This document shows positions 1 through 8,116 of a stretch of 48,104 nucleotides of DNA, in pieces. The translations under genes and the position numbers were made by a program. Under the pieces are notes generated by a model. That model did no database searches. It saw only the letters and a program-made list of their open reading frames with translations, and had not been told where the DNA came from. The stretch lies in NCBI GenBank assembly GCA_014801485.1, contig JAAVEC010000008.1, positions 1-48,104 of the forward strand, given 5' to 3'. The stretch comes from Bacteroides sp. (GTDB lineage Bacteria > Bacteroidota > Bacteroidia > Bacteroidales > Muribaculaceae). Positions within the stretch are counted from its first letter, which is position 1; the number at the start of each line of letters is the position of its first letter.

Positions 1-134
1 AGATCTCTCGTATTGACATCCCCTGACGACGAAATTGAACCACTTGTTCATAATGTTGTCGTGTTGGCTTTAATCTCATAATTGGTCTTTTATGAGTCAA
101 CTTTTTTCAGGGAAAGACACCCTTTTAAGGAAAA

Positions 135-154
135 GGACGCACCATGGTGCGTCC
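135..154. repeat. Perfect 20-bp palindrome GGACGCACCATGGTGCGTCC
   Basis: Direct reading; the sequence equals its own reverse complement. Confidence 0.85.
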
Positions 155-180
155 CTACTGCTTGGTTTACAATGCTTTAC

Positions 181-210
181 TTTCTCTCTGCGGCTCTGCG
201 CGAGTACTCC
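181..210 (+). repeat. Direct repeat copy 1 (tttctctctgcggctctgcgcgagtaCtcc)
   Basis: 29/30 identity with 641-670. Confidence 0.85.
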
Positions 211-223
211 CTCGGGCTGGGGC

Positions 224-243
224 GGACGCTTTGAAAAGCGTCC
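224..243. repeat. Palindromic hairpin GGACGCTTTGAAAAGCGTCC
   Basis: 8-bp stem GGACGCTT/AAGCGTCC with TGAA loop; same GGACGC/GCGTCC arms as 135-154. Confidence 0.75.
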
Positions 244-351
244 ACACCAGCACAAAATAGATACAAAAGGACAAAGAGACAGAAGCAACATAAGGTTTTT
301 TATTAGGGGATGGCCGCGCGCAGAGTGGCATAATGGCGCGAAACGTAAACG

Positions 352-493
352 GAGCGTCGGAGACGCGAGATGGCTGGAAACCCCGGCACGAGGGAGCGCG
401 CGACCGAGGCCCGGGGTCATGTGCACAATAAACGGCGGCGCTTCGGAGAGGTGCCGATTATTACTGCAAAAACCGGCACCTCTCCGAGGCGCC
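352..493. repeat. Orphan copy of the RAYT-associated palindromic unit plus an inverted copy of its inner hairpin
   Basis: gcgtcggagacgc-gagatggctggaaaccccggcacgag...gaggcccgggg...cggcgcttcggagaggtgccg matches the units at 21388-21506 and 21957-22069; the inverted hairpin ccggcacctctccgaggcgcc follows at 473-493. Confidence 0.85.
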
Positions 494-640
494 ACCCCGC
501 AGGGGCGCTTCTCACCACAAGCGGCGCACGGCCAAAGGCCGCGCTTGCATGTGGCTATATAAAGAGTGGCGGCTCTGCCGCCATCGGCGCGCACGGCTCT
601 GCCGCGCTTGCTACTCAACCTTTGACTTTCAATAATTTGA

Positions 641-670
641 TTTCTCTCTGCGGCTCTGCGCGAGTATTCC
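641..670 (+). repeat. Direct repeat copy 2 (tttctctctgcggctctgcgcgagtaTtcc)
   Basis: 29/30 identity with 181-210. Confidence 0.85.
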
Positions 671-694
671 CCAGGCTGGTGTGGGCTAATAACG

Positions 695-727
695 CAAAAA
701 AGCGCCGGGCTTATGCAGCGGGGCGCT
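695..727 (-). terminator. Rho-independent terminator downstream of tRNA-Arg
   Basis: On - strand AGCGCC...GGCGCT stem followed by TTTTTTG. Confidence 0.6.
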
Positions 728-733
728 CTTTTG

Positions 734-807
734 TGACTCGCACAGGATTCAAACCTGTAACCTTCTGATCCGTAGTCAGATGCTCTATTCAGTTGAGCTA
801 GCGAGCC
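734..807 (-). tRNA. tRNA-Arg (anticodon ACG), copy 2 in transcription order
   Basis: Cloverleaf: acceptor GGCTCGC/GCGAGTC, anticodon stem TCTGA-CTACGGA-TCAGA, T-loop GGTTTGAATCC; CCA not encoded. Confidence 0.95.
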
Positions 808-836
808 GGGAATGGTAATGTGTCTGATAACATCAG

Positions 837-910
837 TGACTCGCACAGGATTCAAACCTGTAACCTTCTGATCCGTAGTCAGATGCTCTATTCAGTTGAG
901 CTAGCGAGCC
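837..910 (-). tRNA. tRNA-Arg (anticodon ACG), copy 1 in transcription order
   Basis: Identical 74 nt to 734-807. Confidence 0.95.
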
Positions 911-936
911 AAGTGGCTTGGTGCGATTTGCGACTG

Positions 937-944
937 CAAAGTTA
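937..944 (-). promoter_or_regulatory. Bacteroidetes -7 box TAACTTTG for the tRNA-Arg pair
   Basis: Matches TAnnTTTG, about 27 bp upstream of the tRNA 5' end. Confidence 0.6.
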
Positions 945-996
945 CGCACTATTTTTGGAACCACCAAATATTTTGCATGATTTTTTTGATAATTTA

Positions 997-1788
997 TCAA
1001 AAGTCGAAGTGGGCGGCAGTGCCGGGGAGTGCCTCGCGCGCCGTCATATCGCAGGTCACGGGCACCACGGAGATGTAGCCCTGCGACAGCCAGTATTCGT
1101 CGGTGTCGGTGGCGTCGGGAGCCTCGTTCACGAAGCGGCCGGCGAGCATCAGAAACTCGTGCCCGAAGGGGTCGGTATATGCCTGGTAGCCTTCGTTCCA
1201 GCGGCCGGGGCATCCGCGGCAGGTGCGCACACCCCTGGGCACCACGCGGGCCGGGATATTGATATTGAGGCACACTCCCGGGGCGGGCGGTGTGGCCCTG
1301 ATGCGCTTCATCAGCTCGCTCACGAAACTGAGCGACAGCGAGAAATCGGCCTCCCACGAATGGTGGAGCAGCGAGAATCCGGCCGAGGGAATGCCCTCTA
1401 CGGCGCCTTCGATAGCAGCTCCCATGGTGCCGCTGTAGAGCACGTTGGTGCCCGAATTGGAGCCGTGATTGATGCCGGAGAAGAGGAAGTCGGGGCGGCG
1501 GGGCACGATGCTGTAGAGGGCCACTTTCACGCAGTCGACGGGCGTGCCGTTGTCTACGGAGTAGTACTTTACGCCGGGCACGGCACCGGCGGGATGCTCT
1601 TCGTTCACGCGCAGGGCGTCGTTCACGGTGAGGGCCGACGACTTGCCCGACTGCGGACGCTTGGGCGCCACGCACACCACATCGGCCCATTCAGCGGCCA
1701 GGCCTGCAAGCACGTGAAGGCCGGGAGCCGAGATGCAGTCGTCGTTGGTCACGAGCACGAGGGGGCGGTCAGGAGATGTATGATTCAT
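997..1788 (-). CDS. surE: 5'/3'-nucleotidase SurE
   Basis: N-terminal LVLVTNDD..APGL, SGINHGSNSGTNVLYSGTMGAA and GTPVDCVKVAL motifs; start chosen at MNHTSP. Confidence 0.92.
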   Translation of the reverse strand: MNHTSPDRPLVLVTNDDCISAPGLHVLAGLAAEWADVVCVAPKRPQSGKSSALTVNDALRVNEEHPAGAVPGVKYYSVDNGTPVDCVKVALYSIVPRRPDFLFSGINHGSNSGTNVLYSGTMGAAIEGAVEGIPSAGFSLLHHSWEADFSLSLSFVSELMKRIRATPPAPGVCLNINIPARVVPRGVRTCRGCPGRWNEGYQAYTDPFGHEFLMLAGRFVNEAPDATDTDEYWLSQGYISVVPVTCDMTAREALPGTAAHFDF

Positions 1789-1870
1789 AGTCAATAGCGG
1801 TCTCAAATTTTGTGCGAAGTTACGATTTTTTATCAACAAAAGGGTATAGTTATCTACACTTTTGTAAAAT

Positions 1871-1901
1871 CGTGGAACATTTTTTTCGTGGAACGAAAAA
1901 A
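1871..1901. promoter_or_regulatory. Putative regulatory site upstream of parA: two CGTGGAAC direct repeats overlapping inverted repeat TTTTTTCGT-GGA-ACGAAAAAA
   Basis: CGTGGAAC at 1871-1878 and 1887-1894 (16-bp period); inverted repeat 1881-1901. Confidence 0.4.
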
Positions 1902-1935
1902 AATCACTTACTTTGCAACAGATAACATATTGTAT

Positions 1936-2700
1936 ATGGGAAAAATCATAGCAATTGCCAACCAGAAAGGCGGAGTGGGCAAAACCACCACCACCATCAA
2001 TCTGGCCGCCTCTCTGGCCGCCGAGGGCAAGCGGGTGCTCATCATCGACGCCGATCCTCAGGCCAATGCCACCTCGGGCTACGGTATCGATCCCCGCACC
2101 ATGACCTCGTCGATCTACGAAGGCATGGTCGACGACTACCCGCTGAAGAGTTCGCGCGTGGCCACGTGCATGAAGGGCCTCGACCTCATCGGCTCACGCA
2201 TCGATCTGGCCGGTGCCGAGCTGGAGCTCATCAACAAGCCCGAACGCGAACGCGTGCTTCAGCGCCTGCTGGAGCCGCTCGCCGATGAATACGACTACGT
2301 GCTCATCGACTGCTCTCCCTCGCTGGGCCTCATCACCGTGAATGCCCTCACGGCCGCCCACTCGGTGATTATCCCCGTGCAGGCCGAGTACTTCGCGCTG
2401 GAGGGTATCAGCAAGCTGCTCAATACCATACGCATCATCAAGAGCCGTCTCAATCCCGGCCTGGAGATAGAGGGATTCCTGCTCACGATGTACGACGCAC
2501 GCCTGCGCCTGGCCAATCAGATCTACGACGAGCTCAAAGGCCACTTCGGCGACATGGTGTTCAATACCGTGATACCCCGCAATATACGCCTGAGCGAGGC
2601 GCCCAGCCACGGCCTTCCGGCCCTGCTCTACGATGCCGAAAGCCGCGGTGCCACCAGCCACGTGCTGCTTGCCCGCGAATTGATAGCAAAACACAAGTAA
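1936..2700 (+). CDS. parA: ParA family chromosome-partitioning ATPase
   Basis: [28 protein letters not shown] (deviant Walker A), [25 protein letters not shown]. Confidence 0.96.
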   Translation: MGKIIAIANQKGGVGKTTTTINLAASLAAEGKRVLIIDADPQANATSGYGIDPRTMTSSIYEGMVDDYPLKSSRVATCMKGLDLIGSRIDLAGAELELINKPERERVLQRLLEPLADEYDYVLIDCSPSLGLITVNALTAAHSVIIPVQAEYFALEGISKLLNTIRIIKSRLNPGLEIEGFLLTMYDARLRLANQIYDELKGHFGDMVFNTVIPRNIRLSEAPSHGLPALLYDAESRGATSHVLLARELIAKHK

Positions 2701-2730
2701 TCACCCTCTCGCCCCTCACCAATCCTACAC

Positions 2731-3639
2731 ATGTCAGCACCAAAACGCAGCGCACTGGGCCGAGGCCTCGACAGCCTCATCAGCATGGACGACGTGCCCG
2801 CCAGCGGTAGCTCGGCCATCACCGAAGTGCCGCTCAGCAGAATAGAACGCAACCCCGAGCAACCCCGTATCGACTTCGACGAGGAGGCCCTGGCCGAGCT
2901 CGCCGCGAGCATCCGCGAGCTGGGCATTATCCAGCCCCTCTCGCTCAGGAAGCTCGACGGCGGCAAGTATCAGATAATCGCAGGCGAGCGCCGTTTCCGG
3001 GCCGCAGCCCTGGCAGGCCTCGACTCCGTGCCGGCCTACATCCGCACGGCCAACGACGCCGAGCTCACCGAGATGGCTCTGATCGAGAACATCCAGCGCG
3101 AAGACCTCAACGCCATAGAAATAGCCCTCACCTTCAAGAAGCTGATCGAGCAATACAACCTCACGCAGGAGCGCCTGAGCGAACGCATAGGCAAGAAACG
3201 CGCCACCGTGGCCAACTTCCTGCGCCTGCTGCGCCTGCCCGCCGAGGTGCAGCTGGGCCTGCGCGACAAGCGCGTCGACATGGGCCACGCCCGTGCGCTG
3301 CTGTCGCTCTCCGATCCCCAGCTGCAATTGCGCCTCTACAACGAAATCCTGCGCAACGACCTGAGCGTGCGCCGCGTGGAGGAGATGGCCAAGGCGTGGC
3401 AGAACGGCGAAGTGCCCCCCGAGGGCGAGGGCAAGGCGGCGCGCAAGCGCACGCCCTCGGCATCCCACGACTTCGCCGGCCTGCGCGACCAGCTCTCGGC
3501 GGCCTTCCGCACTCCGGTGCACTTCTCGTGCGACAAAAACGGCAAGGGACGCATATCCTTCCCCTTCGCCAACGACGAGGAACTCGTGCGCCTCATCTCC
3601 CTCTTCGACTCCCTCAAGCAAAAGCTGCCCGCCGAATGA
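2731..3639 (+). CDS. parB: ParB/Spo0J chromosome-partitioning protein
   Basis: PLSRIERNPEQPR, IIAGERRFRAAALAGL, ENIQREDLNAIE; adjacent to parA. Confidence 0.96.
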   Translation: MSAPKRSALGRGLDSLISMDDVPASGSSAITEVPLSRIERNPEQPRIDFDEEALAELAASIRELGIIQPLSLRKLDGGKYQIIAGERRFRAAALAGLDSVPAYIRTANDAELTEMALIENIQREDLNAIEIALTFKKLIEQYNLTQERLSERIGKKRATVANFLRLLRLPAEVQLGLRDKRVDMGHARALLSLSDPQLQLRLYNEILRNDLSVRRVEEMAKAWQNGEVPPEGEGKAARKRTPSASHDFAGLRDQLSAAFRTPVHFSCDKNGKGRISFPFANDEELVRLISLFDSLKQKLPAE

Positions 3640-4337
3640 TACTGCGCGCACTACTCCTCCTCCTGGCCGTCACAGCCGCCGCCATCCCGGCACGCTCGCA
3701 GGAGCAGCCGGCCGGCACGGCCTCGGCATCCGTGCCATGGGCCGACGCATCCTACGTGCTGGAGCTCGTGGAGAAGCCCGACACGGCTCCCGTGGGCCGG
3801 GCACGCCCCAATCCCTACGATGTGTGGGAGGAGCGCAATGTGGAGTTCAACCCCGACCCCACGCGGGCCGTGTGGATGTCGGCCCTCTTTCCCGGACTGG
3901 GCCAGGTCTACAACCGCCGCTACTGGAAGCTGCCCATCATCGTGGGCGGCTATCTGGCGCTGGGATACGCCACGAGCTGGAACAACACCATGCTCGACGA
4001 CTATTCGCGCGCCTATCGCGATATCACCGACAACGACCCCACCACCAAGTCGTATATGGACTTCTTTCCGCCCACGGTGAACGAAGAATCCCTCGACAAG
4101 ACGTGGCTCACTTCGCTGCTGCAATCGCGCAAGAATTTCTACCGACGCAACCGCGACCTCTGCATCATCTCCATGGTGGGCGTATATCTGCTGGCCATGG
4201 TCGACGCTTATGTGGATGCGTCGCTCAGCCATTTCGACATATCGCCCGACCTGTCGATGGACGTGGCGCCGGCCGTGTTTCGCGAGGCGCGCGGACACCG
4301 CCCCGCCTTCGGCCTGCAATGGGCATTAAACTTCTGA
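3636..4337 (+). CDS. DUF5683 domain-containing membrane protein
   Basis: Signal peptide; AVWMSALFPGLGQVYNRRYWKLPIIVGGYLALGYATSWNN; ATGA overlap with parB. Confidence 0.8.
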   Translation: MILRALLLLLAVTAAAIPARSQEQPAGTASASVPWADASYVLELVEKPDTAPVGRARPNPYDVWEERNVEFNPDPTRAVWMSALFPGLGQVYNRRYWKLPIIVGGYLALGYATSWNNTMLDDYSRAYRDITDNDPTTKSYMDFFPPTVNEESLDKTWLTSLLQSRKNFYRRNRDLCIISMVGVYLLAMVDAYVDASLSHFDISPDLSMDVAPAVFREARGHRPAFGLQWALNF

Positions 4338-4356
4338 ACCGGCTCCAAGACAAGAT

Positions 4357-6099
4357 ATGAACAAATACTTCCATATATTCCTGACCGCCGCCTGCCTGGC
4401 GACAGCCCCGGCCGCCGGCGCCGCCACGGTGCTCGACGTGCGCGAGTCTTTGCACGACAACGCCATCATATATCCCGAAAGCTTCGAGACCGACGTGCAG
4501 CGGATGCAGCACGACTGGTATCTGCGCCGCTATGCCGCCATCGACTCCGCTGCCGACCGCTCGCCCGACACACCCGTGACCGACGAAGAACTGATACGCC
4601 GCCTGCAGGCCATCCCCACCACTATAGAGATGCCCTACAACTCGGTGGTGCGATCCTATATAGATATGTACACGCAGCGCCGCCGCCAGCTTGTGGAGAA
4701 TATGCTGGGCCTCTCCCACTACTATATGCCCATCTTCGAGGAGGCGCTCGACCGCTACGATATGCCCATGGAGCTCAAGTATCTGCCCGTGATCGAATCG
4801 GCCCTGAATCCCACGGCTGTGTCGAGGGTGGGGGCCACGGGCCTGTGGCAGTTCATGCTGCCCACGGCCACCGGCCAGGGACTTGAGGTGAACACCCTCG
4901 TGGACGAGCGTCGCGACCCCTATAAGGCCACCGATGCCGCCGTGCGCTACCTCAAGCAGCTCCATGCCACCTATGGCGACTGGTCGCTGGCCATCGCCGC
5001 CTACAACTGCGGCCCGGGCAACGTCAACAAAGCCCTGCGCCGCCTGGGCTCCGGAGCCGGCAAGAAAGACTTCTGGGCCATCTACCCCTTCCTGCCGGCC
5101 GAGACGCGCGGCTACGTGCCGGCCTTCATCGCCGCCACCTACGTGATGAATTACTATGGCAAGCACAACATCTCCCCGGCTCTGGCGCGCCGCCCCATGG
5201 TGGTCGACTCGGTGCACGTGTGTCGCCGCGTGCACTTCGAGCAGATTGCCGACGTGATGGGCATCTCGCTCGACGAGCTGCGCACGCTCAACCCGCAGTA
5301 TCGCAAAGACGTGATCCCCGGCCATATCAAGCCCTATCCGCTGGTGCTTCCCTCGTTGCAGGCCTATGCCTTCGTGGCCAATGAAGACAGCATCGTGGCC
5401 CACAACGCCGCCAAATACGCCACGCGCGAGGTGGTGGAGCCTGCCACAGGAGCCGCCGTCAAGGGCAGCGACGCCTCGGGCGAATATATCGACGAGACCA
5501 CAGTGAAATACCACAAGGTGCGCAAGGGCGAGACGCTCAGCTCGATAGCGCGCCGCTACGGCGTCACCACCGCCGCTCTGCGCTCCACCAACAAGCTGGG
5601 CCGCAAGTCGGGCGTGCGCGTGGGCCAGTCGCTCAAGATCGTCACCACGACGCGCCGCTACGTGCCCAAGGCACCCGCGCCCGACACCACGCGCCAGATA
5701 GAGCCCGCGCCGCTCGACACCCTGCAGCCCGGCCCCATCGTGATCGAGGCCGACACTGCCGCCTCCACGCAGGCAGCCGCCGAAGCCACGCCGCAGGCCG
5801 CACAGGTGGCGCGCGCCATGGCTTCCTCCCCCAAGAGCGAGGCGCCCAAGCCCAAGGCCGAGAGCAAGAGCTCCGGGAGCAAGCAGGCCGCAGGCACATC
5901 CGCTTCCAAGGCATCCTCGCGCGCGTCGAACCACACCGTGCAGAAGGGCGACAATCTATATCGCATCTCCAAGCAGTATGGCGTGAGCGTGGCCGACCTG
6001 CGCGCAGCCAACGGCCTGAAGAACGACAACCTTCAGATAGGCCAGAAACTCAAGATTCCGGCCAAGAGCACATCCTCCAGGAACAATAGAAAAAAGTAA
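4357..6099 (+). CDS. mltD: Membrane-bound lytic murein transglycosylase (MltD-like) with C-terminal LysM repeats
   Basis: LKYLPVIESALNPTAVSRVGATGLWQFMLPTATGQGLEV (SLT) plus two LysM segments (HKVRKGETLSSIARRYGV; HTVQKGDNLYRISKQYGV). Confidence 0.92.
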   Translation: MNKYFHIFLTAACLATAPAAGAATVLDVRESLHDNAIIYPESFETDVQRMQHDWYLRRYAAIDSAADRSPDTPVTDEELIRRLQAIPTTIEMPYNSVVRSYIDMYTQRRRQLVENMLGLSHYYMPIFEEALDRYDMPMELKYLPVIESALNPTAVSRVGATGLWQFMLPTATGQGLEVNTLVDERRDPYKATDAAVRYLKQLHATYGDWSLAIAAYNCGPGNVNKALRRLGSGAGKKDFWAIYPFLPAETRGYVPAFIAATYVMNYYGKHNISPALARRPMVVDSVHVCRRVHFEQIADVMGISLDELRTLNPQYRKDVIPGHIKPYPLVLPSLQAYAFVANEDSIVAHNAAKYATREVVEPATGAAVKGSDASGEYIDETTVKYHKVRKGETLSSIARRYGVTTAALRSTNKLGRKSGVRVGQSLKIVTTTRRYVPKAPAPDTTRQIEPAPLDTLQPGPIVIEADTAASTQAAAEATPQAAQVARAMASSPKSEAPKPKAESKSSGSKQAAGTSASKASSRASNHTVQKGDNLYRISKQYGVSVADLRAANGLKNDNLQIGQKLKIPAKSTSSRNNRKK

Positions 6100-6105
6100 T
6101 CCTAT

Positions 6106-8079
6106 ATGAGCAAAGACAATCTCAACCCAGCCGAGGTGGATCCGGTGGAGCTGCCGGAAAACGCCTTCCGCGAGCTGGGCGCCGACGAAGAATATCGTCC
6201 GCTGATGCACCCGGCGCGCGACTACGCCGAAGTCACACCCTATTCCGTGGGCATGGGCCTGCTGCTGGCCGTGGTGTTCAGCGCTGCCGCAGCCTATCTG
6301 GGCCTCAAGGTGGGTCAGGTGTTTGAAGCCGCTATCCCCATCGCCATCATCGCCGTGGGCCTGAGCGGCGCCCTGGGCAAGAAAAATGCACTGGGCCAGA
6401 ACGTGATAATCCAGAGCATAGGCGCGTGCTCGGGCGTGATCGTGGCCGGCGCCATCTTCACCCTTCCCGCGCTCTACATCCTTCAGGCCACCTATCCCGA
6501 AATCACCGTGAGCTTCCTTGAGGTGTTTCTGAGCTCGCTGCTGGGCGGCGTGCTGGGCATCCTCTTCTTCATTCCCTTCCGCAAGTATTTCGTGAAGGAC
6601 ATGCACGGCAAATATCCTTTCCCGGAGGCCACGGCCACCACTCAGGTGCTGGCCAGCGGCAACGCCACCGGCCCCAAATCGGCCGCGCAGGCCAAGCTGC
6701 TCGTGGCCGCTGCTCTCATAGGCGGCATCTACGACTATATCGTGGCCACCTTCGGCTGGTGGGCCGAGACCATCACCACCACGGCCTATTCGTGGGGACA
6801 GACGCTCGCCGACAAAACCAAATTCGTGCTCTCCTGCAACACCGGCGCCGCCGTGCTGGGCCTGGGCTACATCGTGGGCCTCAAATATGCCTTCGTGATC
6901 TTCGCCGGCTCGATTTTCGTGTGGTGGGTGATCGTGCCTCTCTTCGGCGCCTATGCCGTGGACGGAGCAGCCATGAGCCCCGACGAGATTTTCCGCGACT
7001 ATGCGCGCTTGATGGGTATCGGCGGCATAGCCATGGCCGGTATCATCGGCATCATCAAGTCGTGGGGAATCATCACCCGCGCCGTGGGCCTGGCTTCGCG
7101 CGAGCTGCGCGGCGCAGCATCTGCCGGAAGCACCGAGCGCTGGCAGCTGGATATCTCCATGAAGCATATCGCCTATTTCATTTTCCTGGCGCTCGTGGCC
7201 GTGCTGCTCTTCTTCTGGGTGGGCGTGATCCACACCTTCTGGCAGGCTCTGGTGGCCTGGCTGGTAGTCACCGTGATTGCCTTCCTCTTCACCACCGTGG
7301 CAGCCAACGCCATCGCCATCGTGGGTTCCAATCCCGTGAGCGGCATGACGCTGATGACGCTCATCATCGCCTCGGGCATATTCGTGGCCATCGGCCTCAA
7401 CGGCACGAGCGGTATAGTGGCCGCCATGATCATTGGCGGCGTGGTGTGCACGGCTCTCTCCATGGCCGGCGGCTTCGTCACCGACCTCAAGGTGGGCTAC
7501 TGGCTCGGCTCCACTCCGCGCAAGCAGGAGAGCTGGAAATTCCTGGGCACGCTGGTATCGGCAGCCACCGTGGGCGGTGTGATTCTGATGCTCAACAGCG
7601 TCTACGGCTTCACCGGCGAGAACGGCCTGGCCGCTCCGCAGGCCAATGCCATGGCCAAGGTGATAGAGCCCATGATGATGGGCGGAGCGACGCCCTGGAC
7701 GCTCTATATCGTGGGTGCCGTGCTGGCTGTGATTCTCAACTGGCTGGGCGTGCCGGCGCTGGCATTCTGCCTGGGCATGTTCCTGCCCCTGCAGCTTAAT
7801 ACGCCCATGCTGGTGGGCGGCCTGGTGTCGTGGGCTGTGAACCGCAGCACCAAGGATCCCGAGCTGCGCCGTGCCCGTAACGACCGCGGCACGCTCATCT
7901 CCTCCGGCATGATTGCCGGCGGCGCGCTCTTCGGCGTGTTCTCGGCCATCACCATCATGTGCGGCAAGTCGCTGCCCGAGGGCGGTCACGACTTCGTGCC
8001 CCAGGTGCTGGGCCTCGTGGCTTATGCCGCCATCATCGCCTATCTCTACTTCAACGCCAAGCGCGCGAGCAAAGACTGA
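6106..8079 (+). CDS. OPT family oligopeptide transporter
   Basis: Multi-TM protein; VGMGLLLAVVFSAAAAYLGLKVGQVFEAAIPIAI, NPVSGMT, KYPFPEATATTQVL. Confidence 0.88.
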   Translation: MSKDNLNPAEVDPVELPENAFRELGADEEYRPLMHPARDYAEVTPYSVGMGLLLAVVFSAAAAYLGLKVGQVFEAAIPIAIIAVGLSGALGKKNALGQNVIIQSIGACSGVIVAGAIFTLPALYILQATYPEITVSFLEVFLSSLLGGVLGILFFIPFRKYFVKDMHGKYPFPEATATTQVLASGNATGPKSAAQAKLLVAAALIGGIYDYIVATFGWWAETITTTAYSWGQTLADKTKFVLSCNTGAAVLGLGYIVGLKYAFVIFAGSIFVWWVIVPLFGAYAVDGAAMSPDEIFRDYARLMGIGGIAMAGIIGIIKSWGIITRAVGLASRELRGAASAGSTERWQLDISMKHIAYFIFLALVAVLLFFWVGVIHTFWQALVAWLVVTVIAFLFTTVAANAIAIVGSNPVSGMTLMTLIIASGIFVAIGLNGTSGIVAAMIIGGVVCTALSMAGGFVTDLKVGYWLGSTPRKQESWKFLGTLVSAATVGGVILMLNSVYGFTGENGLAAPQANAMAKVIEPMMMGGATPWTLYIVGAVLAVILNWLGVPALAFCLGMFLPLQLNTPMLVGGLVSWAVNRSTKDPELRRARNDRGTLISSGMIAGGALFGVFSAITIMCGKSLPEGGHDFVPQVLGLVAYAAIIAYLYFNAKRASKD

Positions 8080-8116
8080 CACGCCCGCAACAACCGCCAA
8101 CGCTCCATCCCCGGCC

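Noticed and set aside
92-855. ORFs 92-562 (+), 97-855 (-), 370-768 (+)
   Set aside because: They run through tRNA genes, palindromes and repeats; composition and content do not look like protein coding.
1936-3639. Plasmid or integrative-element origin because of parAB
   Set aside because: Neighbours are core chromosomal genes (surE, mltD, DUF5683); no rep, relaxase or integrase seen.
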